From: JACVRX01 sp046726315
GTDB taxonomy: Bacteria; Actinomycetota; Actinomycetes; Jiangellales; Jiangellaceae
Length of the DNA stretch: 64,000 nt
Assembly: GCA_046726315.1 (NCBI GenBank)
Contig: JBKPAG010000017.1
Coordinates: 1 to 64,000, forward strand
Direction of reading: 5' to 3'
Both the position numbers and the translations under genes were made by a program. The notes beneath the pieces are model-generated. The model was not told where the DNA came from. It worked only from the letters and a program-made list of their open reading frames with translations, and made no database searches. This document shows, piece after piece, positions 54,887-62,639 of the stretch (within the stretch, counting starts at the first letter, position 1; each line of letters opens with the position of its first letter).

Positions 54887-56647
54887 TCAACCGCCGGTTG
54901 GCGCCCGCCGTGCCGCGCTGTACAGGTCGACCAGTTCCTGGGTGGTGGTGGCGTCCTCGGCAGCTTTGTCGTCGCGCCAGCGCCCGGTGAAGCGCGGGAA
55001 TCGCATCGCCAGCCCACTGTGCTCCTTGATTTGTCCCCACCCGGCGGTGTGGTTCGGCGACAGGGTCAGTTCGGCGCTGAGGACTTCCAGCACGAGCCCG
55101 GGCTCGAACCACACGTCAGCCGGTTGGCGCGCGTCGACCCGAGCGGGCCGCTGCGAGCGGGCTAGCGGCGCCAGCCGGTCGGGCAGCGCGGCCAGTTCGG
55201 CGTCGGAGAACCCGCTGCCGCACTTGCCCACGGTGCGGAACATGTCCGCGGCCGGGTCGTAGGCAGCCAGCAGTACCGCGCCGTAGACGCCGCGGCGGCG
55301 GCCACGCCCGGCCAGCGCGCCGACCACGACCAGGTCGACGGTGTCGGCCAGTTCGGTGCGGTAGTCCCGCTTGAGCTTGATCCACAACCACCCGCGGGCG
55401 CCGGCCTGGTAACCGGCGGCTGGGCTCACGGACTTACACAGCAGCCCCTCGCAGCCGTCGGTAACAGCCTGCTCAAACGTAGCGTCCAAAGCGGTGGCGG
55501 TGCTGACGGTGGTGGCGGTGGTGAGCCGAAGCTGGGCCGATGGGGTGATCGCCTCGGCCAGCCTGCCCCGCCGCTGCGGATAAGACAATCGGGTGAGGTC
55601 CTGGCCGTCCGCGTACAGCAGCTCGAAGCAGAACAGGCCCACCGGCACGTCCCGGACGGCCTCGGCGATGCCGTGCTTGCGTCGCCGGAACATGACCTCC
55701 TGGAACGGGCGCAGCTCCCCGGCTGCCGAATCGAAGGCGACCACCTCCCCCTCGAGGATCGCCTCCTGCGGGCCGAGCCCCGCCTGGAGGAGCTCGACCA
55801 CGTCCGGGAACTGGTTGCTGATGCGCTCCAGCCGGCGGGTGAACAGCTCGATTCGGCCGTCCGCGGTGCGGTGGGCCTGGACCCGGACGCCGTCGTATTT
55901 GTACTCGGCTGCGCACTGCCCGCCGAGTTTGGCCAGGATCTCCGCGGCGTCGGACATCCGCTGGGCGAGCATGGCGCGTACCGGGTGGCCGGGGCGAACC
56001 TGGATCTGCTCGACCGCTGCCAAGCCGCCGCTGGCAAGCGTTGAGGCGACCAGGCCGAGGTCGCAGCAGATGTTGTAGGCGCGTTCCAGCGCCGGCCGTG
56101 CGGCCCGGCCATCGGCGTGTACCAGCGCGAGCGCGTCCAGGATGCTGGGGGTTCCGACTCCCAGCCGCAGCCCGCCCGTGACCTGGCGTAGCAGGTATCG
56201 GACCTCCAGCGGGGTGGCCTGGGTGAGCAGGCCGGCCAGCAGGTCCAGCTTGCGGCCCTGCGAGCCCGGCCCTTCGGCCTGGGCGATCTGGTGGAGGGTG
56301 TCGACCACGACCGCGACCGGCAGACTGGCCGGCCGGCCGCTGGCCGTGGCGGCCAGCAGCTGCTCGGCGGTCTGGCCAAGGTCGCCGGTCTCCCGCAGGC
56401 TGGCGGTGACCTGCTCGGGCCCGACGCCGGTCGCGGTGGCGACCGCGCGGACCGCGAGCTTCTCGGCCAGGCCGAGATCCACGCCGGCGAACTCCGGCGC
56501 GATCAGACCTTGACACAAGTAACACACCGTGCCCAGCAGCTCGGCGGGGGTCTGGTCGAGCAGGGCGGCGAGCCGGTCGATCAGCACCAGCCGGCCGCTT
56601 GCCTGCTCCAAGTCGCGGAACGCCTCGGCGACGATCTCGTACTGCAC
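54887..56647 (-). CDS. ATP-dependent DNA ligase (archaeal-type, LigB-like)
   Basis: 586 residues from GTG 56647, with GAGAGGAG just upstream; a frame extends to 56812 but is unlikely coding. An N-terminal DNA-binding domain (EIVAEAFRDLEQASGRLVLI and CYLCQGLIAPEFAG) is followed by the nucleotidyltransferase core with the adenylation Lys in CAAEYKYDGVRVQAHRTADG (KxDG), FTRRLERISNQFPDVVELL, EAILEGEVVAFD, EGLLCKSVSPAA (motif IV) and RGWLWIKLKRDY (motif V), then an OB domain. The family matches mycobacterial LigB (Rv3062), a secondary ligase. It is out of place inside the men block, between menE and menB. Confidence 0.9.
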   Translation of the reverse strand: MQYEIVAEAFRDLEQASGRLVLIDRLAALLDQTPAELLGTVCYLCQGLIAPEFAGVDLGLAEKLAVRAVATATGVGPEQVTASLRETGDLGQTAEQLLAATASGRPASLPVAVVVDTLHQIAQAEGPGSQGRKLDLLAGLLTQATPLEVRYLLRQVTGGLRLGVGTPSILDALALVHADGRAARPALERAYNICCDLGLVASTLASGGLAAVEQIQVRPGHPVRAMLAQRMSDAAEILAKLGGQCAAEYKYDGVRVQAHRTADGRIELFTRRLERISNQFPDVVELLQAGLGPQEAILEGEVVAFDSAAGELRPFQEVMFRRRKHGIAEAVRDVPVGLFCFELLYADGQDLTRLSYPQRRGRLAEAITPSAQLRLTTATTVSTATALDATFEQAVTDGCEGLLCKSVSPAAGYQAGARGWLWIKLKRDYRTELADTVDLVVVGALAGRGRRRGVYGAVLLAAYDPAADMFRTVGKCGSGFSDAELAALPDRLAPLARSQRPARVDARQPADVWFEPGLVLEVLSAELTLSPNHTAGWGQIKEHSGLAMRFPRFTGRWRDDKAAEDATTTQELVDLYSAARRAPTGG

Positions 56648-56884
56648 GACGCTCCTCTCGCCTCTCACCGCACCCGTGACCCGACGGACGGTGCCGGCGG
56701 GTAGAGCAACGCTACGGCGGCGAACCCGCGGGGCACGTGGCGCCACGAGGCTGACACGCGCGGTTACGGTCGTTCTATCCGGCCGTGGCGTGTCCGGAGG
56801 CGGCGGTCTCATCGGGCCGGTCGGTCTCAGACCGTGGCACGCGGGCCACGACCAGCGCGATGAAGAAGCCAGTCAGGCTGCGGG

Positions 56885-57793
56885 CTAGAAGTACCAGGGG
56901 AACCGGGACCAATCAGGGGACCGCTTCTCCAGGAAGGCGTCGCGGCCCTCGACGGCCTCGTCGGTCATGTAGGCGAGCCGGGTCGCCTCACCGGCGAAGA
57001 GTTGCTGCCCGACCAGCCCGTCGTCGATGGCGTTGAAGGCGTATTTCAGCATCCGCTGGGCCGTGGGGCTCTTGCCGTTGACTTTGGCCGCCCATTCGAG
57101 TGCGACGGTCTCGATCGCGTCGTGGGGGACGACGGCGTTGACCATGCCCATTCGGTAGGCGTCGGCGGCCGAGTGCTCCTCCCCGAGAAAGAAGACCTGG
57201 CGGGCGAACTTCTGGCCCACTTGGCGGGCAAGGTACGCAGACCCGTATCCGCCGTCGAACGATCCGACGTCGGCGTCGGTCTGCTTGAAGCGGGCATGCT
57301 CCGCGCTGGCGATGGTGAGGTCGCACACGACGTGGAGGCTGTGTCCGCCGCCTGCCGCCCAGCCGGGTACCACGCAGATGACGATCTTGGGCATGAAGCG
57401 GATCAGCCGCTGGACTTCGAGAATGTGCAGCCGTCCAGGGCGGGTTGGGTCAACCGCCTGGTCTGCGCCGGTGCCGTAGCCGTAGCCGTCACGGCCGCGA
57501 ATTCGCTGGTCGCCGCCCGCGCAGAAGGCCCAACCCCCGTCGCGAGGCGACGGCCCGTTCCCGGTGAGTAGTACGCAGCCCACGTCGGGGCTCATCCGCG
57601 CGTGGTCGAGCGCGCGGTAGAGCTCGTCCACCGTGTGTGGCCGGAACGCGTTACGGACCTCCGGCCGGTCGAAGGCAATCCGCACCGTGGGCTGGTCCCG
57701 ATCGTCTCGAACGTGCCGGTGGTAGGTGATGTCGGTGCACTCGAAGCCGTCGACGGCGCGCCATAGCGAGGGTTCGAACGGCATCGCTGTCAT
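56885..57793 (-). CDS. menB: 1,4-dihydroxy-2-naphthoyl-CoA synthase MenB
   Basis: Cyclises o-succinylbenzoyl-CoA. 302 residues from ATG 57793 with GGAG about nine bases upstream; the frame extends to 57937 without support. Crotonase fold: VRIAFDRPEVRNAFRPHTVD, GWAFCAGGDQRIRGRDGYGY, IVICVVPGWAAGGGHSLHVV (oxyanion hole), RFKQTDADVGSFDGGYGSAY (catalytic Asp/Tyr region typical of MenB) and the C-terminal EGRDAFLEKRSPDWSRFPWYF. The MenB-specific insertion around GTGADQAVDPTRPGRLHILE is present. Confidence 0.96.
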   Translation of the reverse strand: MTAMPFEPSLWRAVDGFECTDITYHRHVRDDRDQPTVRIAFDRPEVRNAFRPHTVDELYRALDHARMSPDVGCVLLTGNGPSPRDGGWAFCAGGDQRIRGRDGYGYGTGADQAVDPTRPGRLHILEVQRLIRFMPKIVICVVPGWAAGGGHSLHVVCDLTIASAEHARFKQTDADVGSFDGGYGSAYLARQVGQKFARQVFFLGEEHSAADAYRMGMVNAVVPHDAIETVALEWAAKVNGKSPTAQRMLKYAFNAIDDGLVGQQLFAGEATRLAYMTDEAVEGRDAFLEKRSPDWSRFPWYF

Positions 57794-57922
57794 CGTGGTA
57801 CTCCTTCGCCTAATCCCAGAATTTCGGGTCCATTGTCGAGCCGAAATGGCCCACAAGATGACCTTGCCAACCAAGCTTGATCGTGACGTCGACGGCCGAC
57901 ATGCGCTCGGGGGAGCTACGCC

Positions 57923-58465
57923 ATGACCCGTCGTCACCTGTCGAAGGTTGCCCTATGCGCGATCCTGCTCTCCATGTCCTCTGGGTGCAGTCATGATGAC
58001 CCGGTGGCTAAGCCTGCGCGCGGCTGGGTGACGGTCACTGACGGGCCGAGCGGCGCTCGCATTGCCCTTCCTGCGGTGTCGGAACCGGCTTCCGACACCG
58101 CGGCCGACGCCAACGGCTCGCAGGTGACGTTCCGTCAGTATGCGGCGACCGCAGCCGGGGGTGCGGTCGAGGTCGGCTTCAACGTCCTGGACACCCGCGG
58201 AGGCATTTACGACCTCGACACCGGCGTCCGCGAGGTGGCCACCAGTCTGCACGGTCACGTCGTGTCGGCCCGGCCCACCGACATTGATGGACACGACGCC
58301 GTCAATGTCGAGGTCTCTTATGGCGAGGACAACGTCGTGCTCTTCCAGCTGGTCAGCGCGGACGAACACGTGCTGCAACCGCTGGTGGCCGGGCCCGCGT
58401 CTCGCCGTTCGGTCGTGGACGAGACCTTCGAGCAGCTCACCGATTCTCTCGACGTCGGCCCATGA
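57923..58465 (+). CDS. Putative lipoprotein of unknown function in the men cluster
   Basis: 180 residues. A signal peptide with lipobox (SKVALCAILLSMSSGC) is followed by an exported domain: VTVTDGPSGARIALPAVSEP, VTFRQYAATAAGGAVEVGFN, GVREVATSLHGHVVSARPTD, VEVSYGEDNVVLFQLVSAD. The pattern, a lone domain with VxF...GxxxD...V pairs, resembles small mycobacterial lipoproteins but no function is known. The stop overlaps menC by ATGA, so it is co-translated with a cytosolic menaquinone enzyme. The gap before it (57794-57922) is the menB/lipoprotein divergent region, with no clear promoter. Confidence 0.75.
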   Translation: MTRRHLSKVALCAILLSMSSGCSHDDPVAKPARGWVTVTDGPSGARIALPAVSEPASDTAADANGSQVTFRQYAATAAGGAVEVGFNVLDTRGGIYDLDTGVREVATSLHGHVVSARPTDIDGHDAVNVEVSYGEDNVVLFQLVSADEHVLQPLVAGPASRRSVVDETFEQLTDSLDVGP

Positions 58466-59409
58466 CCGACGTGTACGTCTTCTCGATCCCGCTGCGCACC
58501 CGGTTTCGTGGTGTCGACGTCCGGCAAGGGGTGTTGGTTCGAGGGACCGCAGGCTGGGGCGAGTTCTCGCCATTTCCCGAGTATGAGGATGACGAGGCCG
58601 CCAGCTGGTGGGCGGCAGCGACAGAGGCTGCCGAGTCGGAATGGCCGCCGTTCGTGCGGCACCGGGTTCCTGTCAACGCGACCGTTCCCGCGGTCCCACC
58701 GCATGATGTCGCGAATGTCCTGGCCGCCTTTCCCGGCTGCCAAACGGTCAAGGTCAAGGTGGCGCAGACGGGGCAGTCGCCCTCCGATGACCAAGCCCGG
58801 TTGGGCGCTGTCCGCGACATCGTCGGTCCGACCGGCCGCATCCGCATCGACGTCAACGGCGCGTGGGACCTGGAGACCGCCCGGCGGCTATTGCCGCTTT
58901 ACGACCGTGCGGCTGGCGGCCTCGAGTACGCCGAACAGCCCTGCGCATCGATCCAGGATCTGGCGGCCCTACGAAGACGGGCCGATGTGCCGATTGCCGC
59001 CGACGAGTCGATCCGGCGCAGCGACGATCCGCTGCGCGTGGCCAAGCTCGGCGCTGCGGATGTCGCGGTGTTGAAGGTACAGCCGCTGGGCGGGGTGCGG
59101 GCGTGTCTTCGCATTGCCGAGGACATCGGCCTACCGATCGTGGTCTCCAGCGCGCTCGAGACGTCGGTTGGCATCGCCGCAGGCGTGGCACTGGCGGCCG
59201 CGCTGCCCGAGTTGCCCTACGCCTGCGGACTGGCGACGGCGGCTCTGCTCGGGTGTGACGTCGTCGACCGGCCGTTGGTCCCTGTCGACGGAACCGTCGG
59301 GGTGTCGAGGCCGGAGCCGGATCCAGGGGCGATGGCTGCTGCACGTGCCGACGACGTCACAGCGGGATGGTGGCGCGAACGGGTGGCCCGGGTAGCGCGG
59401 CTAGCCTGA
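58462..59409 (+). CDS. menC: o-Succinylbenzoate synthase MenC
   Basis: Dehydrates SHCHC to o-succinylbenzoate. 315 residues, enolase superfamily. Substrate-cap part: IPLRTRFRGVDVRQGVLVRG, GWGEFSPFPEYEDDEAASWW. Barrel: TVKVKVAQTGQ (catalytic KxK), IRIDVNGAWDLETARRLLPL (metal Asp), GGLEYAEQPCASIQDLAALR (Glu), IAADESIR (Asp/Glu) and VLKVQPLGGVRACLRIAED (second Lys). ATG 58462 overlaps the lipoprotein stop. menD follows five bases after its stop. Confidence 0.95.
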   Translation: MTDVYVFSIPLRTRFRGVDVRQGVLVRGTAGWGEFSPFPEYEDDEAASWWAAATEAAESEWPPFVRHRVPVNATVPAVPPHDVANVLAAFPGCQTVKVKVAQTGQSPSDDQARLGAVRDIVGPTGRIRIDVNGAWDLETARRLLPLYDRAAGGLEYAEQPCASIQDLAALRRRADVPIAADESIRRSDDPLRVAKLGAADVAVLKVQPLGGVRACLRIAEDIGLPIVVSSALETSVGIAAGVALAAALPELPYACGLATAALLGCDVVDRPLVPVDGTVGVSRPEPDPGAMAAARADDVTAGWWRERVARVARLA

Positions 59410-59414
59410 CCAGA

Positions 59415-61184
59415 GTGAACCCGTCGACGGCGCTGGCACGGGTCGTCGTCGACGAACTCGTACGCAACGGCCTGACCCACGTCGTGGTGGCCCCCGGTTC
59501 GCGCTCCGCGCCGCTGGCGATGGCTCTGGCCGATGCCGATGCCGGCGGCCGGCTCAGGCTGCATGTTCGCGTCGACGAACGGTCGGCGGCGTTTACTGCG
59601 CTGGGCCTGGCCAAGTCCGGCGGGGTACCGGCAGCGGTCGTGACAACGTCCGGGACCGCAGTAGCCAACCTGCATCCCGCGGTCTTGGAGGCGCATCACG
59701 GAAACGTTCCGCTGCTGCTGCTCACCGCTGACCGGCCGGAGGAGCTGCGCGGGGTGGGCGCCAATCAGACGACCGAGCAGGTGGGCATCTTTGGCGGGTC
59801 GGTCCGGTTGTTCCGTGAGCTCAGTGCGCCAGACGTCCGTACCGGCCAGGTGCCGTACTGGCGCTCGACCATCTCCCGGGCCTGGCTGGCCACCGCGGGT
59901 GCGCTCTCCGGCGATCCCGGTCCGGTCCACGTCGATGTCGCATTCCGTGACCCGCTGGTCCCGACGGACGACGACGTCTGGGTCGAGTCGCTCGACGGAC
60001 GCCCGGATGGGCGTCCGTGGACGGCAGCCGGAGCCCAGGCTGCCGCTTCGCTCGACTGGTCTGATTTCGGTGATGAGGCGGAGACCCTTCTTGTACTCGG
60101 TGACACCACCCGGCGACTGGCCGCTGCAGCGTCGCGGCTTGCCGACCGGCTGAGCTGGCCGGTGATCGCCGAACCGCAGTGCCGCGGCGGCGGTGCGGCG
60201 ATCGCCTGTTCCCCTCTGGTGGCAGGAAGCGAGGGGTGGGTCCGCCGGAACGCTCCGCGCCGCATCCTCGTCGTCGGTCGGCCCACTCTGTCCAGGCAGA
60301 TTGCCCGACTGATCGGGGGCGGCATTGCGCCGGTCGACATCGTTACATCGGGGCCACGGTGGCCCGACGCCGCCCATGCGGCCCGGCGGGTCTACACCGC
60401 CCCCGCTCTACATCCATCCTCGCTGAACAAATCCGCGTCAAGCGACCCGATAACGCCGCTAAACGCGGAGATATTCAGCGAGGACGGCGGTCTGGCTGCT
60501 GGTAAGCGGCTGCGGTCGGCCTGGACCGCGGCTGGTGAACAAGCGCGCATCGTCGTCGATCGGATCCTCGACGAGAATCTGACCGGCACACCTCCGCCGA
60601 GCGGCATCGCGGCGACCCGCGAGGTGCTTCGGTGCCTGCCGCAGGATGCCGTGCTCTTCCTTGGATCGTCCTCCGTGATCCGTGATGTCGACCTGCTGGG
60701 AGAACAGCTTCCAGGTCTCGTGTTGACCAACCGGGGGGTCGGAGGTATCGACGGCACCGTCTCGTCGGCTGTCGGCGTCGCGCTGGCGGATGCCGCGACG
60801 GTGCGGCCGGCCTACGCGATGATGGGGGATCTGGCCTTGCTGCACGATGCGAACGGGCTGGTGATCGGTCCACGGGAGCCGCGTCCGGACCTGTGCATTG
60901 TGGTGCTGAACGACGACGGTGGCGGCATCTTCGCCCTGCTGGAGCAGGGCGCACCGGAGTATTCAGGTGTTTTCGAACGTGTCTTCGGCACATCGCATGC
61001 CGTGGACATCGAGGCTCTGTGCGCCGCCACCCGGACGCCCTTCCAGCGTGTGGAGGTCGAGAAGCTGGAGGCTGCGCTGGCGCCCCAGCCCGGCCTGCGC
61101 GTGGTCGAGGTTCGTGTCGATCGACACCGCCACCGCGAGCTACACGCCCGGCTTCGATCGGAGGTCGCGGCCGCGCTGACGTAA
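59415..61184 (+). CDS. menD: SEPHCHC synthase MenD
   Basis: Thiamine-diphosphate enzyme adding a succinyl semialdehyde unit to isochorismate. 589 residues from GTG 59415; the frame extends to 59367 inside menC. PYR domain: HVVVAPGSRSAPLAMALADA, VRVDERSAAFTALGLAKSGG, VVTTSGTAVANLHPAVLEAH, LLLTADRPEELRGVGANQTT. PP domain: TNRGVGGIDGTVSSAVGVAL, YAMMGDLALLHDANGLVIG (GD...NG metal/TDP motif), CIVVLNDDGGGIFALLEQGA. The gap after it (61185-61257) separates it from convergent menF and shows nothing clear. Confidence 0.96.
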   Translation: MNPSTALARVVVDELVRNGLTHVVVAPGSRSAPLAMALADADAGGRLRLHVRVDERSAAFTALGLAKSGGVPAAVVTTSGTAVANLHPAVLEAHHGNVPLLLLTADRPEELRGVGANQTTEQVGIFGGSVRLFRELSAPDVRTGQVPYWRSTISRAWLATAGALSGDPGPVHVDVAFRDPLVPTDDDVWVESLDGRPDGRPWTAAGAQAAASLDWSDFGDEAETLLVLGDTTRRLAAAASRLADRLSWPVIAEPQCRGGGAAIACSPLVAGSEGWVRRNAPRRILVVGRPTLSRQIARLIGGGIAPVDIVTSGPRWPDAAHAARRVYTAPALHPSSLNKSASSDPITPLNAEIFSEDGGLAAGKRLRSAWTAAGEQARIVVDRILDENLTGTPPPSGIAATREVLRCLPQDAVLFLGSSSVIRDVDLLGEQLPGLVLTNRGVGGIDGTVSSAVGVALADAATVRPAYAMMGDLALLHDANGLVIGPREPRPDLCIVVLNDDGGGIFALLEQGAPEYSGVFERVFGTSHAVDIEALCAATRTPFQRVEVEKLEAALAPQPGLRVVEVRVDRHRHRELHARLRSEVAAALT

Positions 61185-61257
61185 CTCAGCCGCGCCAACC
61201 TTCCGCGGGGCTTGCTTCCCTGTGGGGGAGAGGGATTGGTGGCTAGCGGCGGGAATG

Positions 61258-62520
61258 TCAGCCGGACAGGGCGTCTCGCATCGGGAGCAACTTGGCAGCG
61301 CTCTCGGCTAGTTCGGCCTCGGGATCCGAGCCGGCGACAATGCCACAGCCGGCGAACAACCGGAGCCGGGCCGGGTTTCCGGGGTCGATCTGGGCGCAGC
61401 GCAACGCGATGCCCCACTCGCCGTCGCCCGATCCGTCGATCCAGCCGACCGGGCCGGCGTAGCGGCCGCGATCCATGCCCTCTATCTCGTCGATCAATTC
61501 GGCAGCGGCCGCGGTGGGAGTGCCGCAAACGGCAGCGGTGGGATGCAAGGCAGCGGCGAGCGCCAGAGAACTCGACGTGCCGGCAGCGACGCCGGTGACG
61601 TCGGTGGCAAGGTGCATCACGTTCGGCAAGTGCAGGACGAACGGTGTCTCCGGGACGTTCATGCTCGAGCAGAACGCACGCAGGCCACCGGCCACGGACC
61701 GGACCGCATATTCGTGCTCCTCCAGGTCCTTGCTGGATCGGGCCAGCGATGCGGCGAGCGCAAGGTCGTGCCCGTCGTCGCCGGTCCGCCTGATCGTCCC
61801 TGCCAGCACCCGAGAGGTCACCAACCCGCGTTCGAGCCGGACCAGCAACTCGGGAGTGGCGCCCATCAGCCCGTCGACGCAGAAGGTCCAGCACCGCGGG
61901 TAGTTATCGGCCAGCCGCGAGAGCGGCCAACGCGCATCGACCGGAACGGGCGCTTCAGCGACCAGGTCGCGAGCCAGCACCACCTTTTCGAGCTGGCCCG
62001 AACCGATTCGGCGGACGGCTTCGGCGACGACGAGCTCCCATTCGGCGCCACTGCGGGCACCGTCGGCAAACGCCACTGGCGCGGGCCGGCGAATCGTCAC
62101 GTTGCCGTTCAGCGCGACGGCTGGGGGGAGCGTTCCCTGCAAACCGACGGTCGTGACCCACCACCGGCCAGAGCGGTGTCCCACGACCACGTCTGGCAGC
62201 ACCATGACCGATGACCCACGGCCGGCAGTGAAAGTGAACGACCCGAAAGCCACCGGACCGCACCCGGGCAGCCCCACCTCGTCGCGGACGACAGCAGTTC
62301 TCAGCAGGTTGCGCCACCAGCGGTCGGCGTCGGCGAACCGGTCCGGACCATGTATCTCGACGGATGTGGCGCAGCCCCAGCCGACCAGGCCTTCGCCGCG
62401 GCGAACCCAGACAAGCGGTGCCTTTTCCGGCAGTAACGCCAGCAACGATCCGGGGTCCGGGATTGCGGTTGTTCGCACGACCAGGGAGATCGGATCGCGC
62501 GTCGGGGCCGCTGTGGTCAC
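61258..62520 (-). CDS. menF: Isochorismate synthase MenF
   Basis: Chorismate to isochorismate, first step of menaquinone synthesis. 420 residues from GTG 62520 (VTTAAPTRDP); a longer frame reaches 62577. Chorismate-binding fold: GSGQLEKVVLARDLVAEAPV, NYPRCWTFCVDGLMGATPEL, RGLVTSRVLAGTIRRTGDD, LEEHEYAVRSVAGGLRAFC, ALHPTAAVCGTPTAAAAELI, EGMDRGRYAGPVGWIDGSGD and FAGCGIVAGSDPEAELAES. It diverges from the peptidase gene across 119 bases. MenG, MenH and MenI genes are not in the window. Confidence 0.95.
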   Translation of the reverse strand: MTTAAPTRDPISLVVRTTAIPDPGSLLALLPEKAPLVWVRRGEGLVGWGCATSVEIHGPDRFADADRWWRNLLRTAVVRDEVGLPGCGPVAFGSFTFTAGRGSSVMVLPDVVVGHRSGRWWVTTVGLQGTLPPAVALNGNVTIRRPAPVAFADGARSGAEWELVVAEAVRRIGSGQLEKVVLARDLVAEAPVPVDARWPLSRLADNYPRCWTFCVDGLMGATPELLVRLERGLVTSRVLAGTIRRTGDDGHDLALAASLARSSKDLEEHEYAVRSVAGGLRAFCSSMNVPETPFVLHLPNVMHLATDVTGVAAGTSSSLALAAALHPTAAVCGTPTAAAAELIDEIEGMDRGRYAGPVGWIDGSGDGEWGIALRCAQIDPGNPARLRLFAGCGIVAGSDPEAELAESAAKLLPMRDALSG

Positions 62521-62639
62521 GGCAGGTGAGCGTATGTCGACGGTTCGAGGGCTCGGTGGCCCGGGTTGCCCCGGCATCTTGACAGGTGAGACGCGTCACA
62601 GCAGGCTCCCATGGATACCGCCCAAGCCGGGAGGACTCG

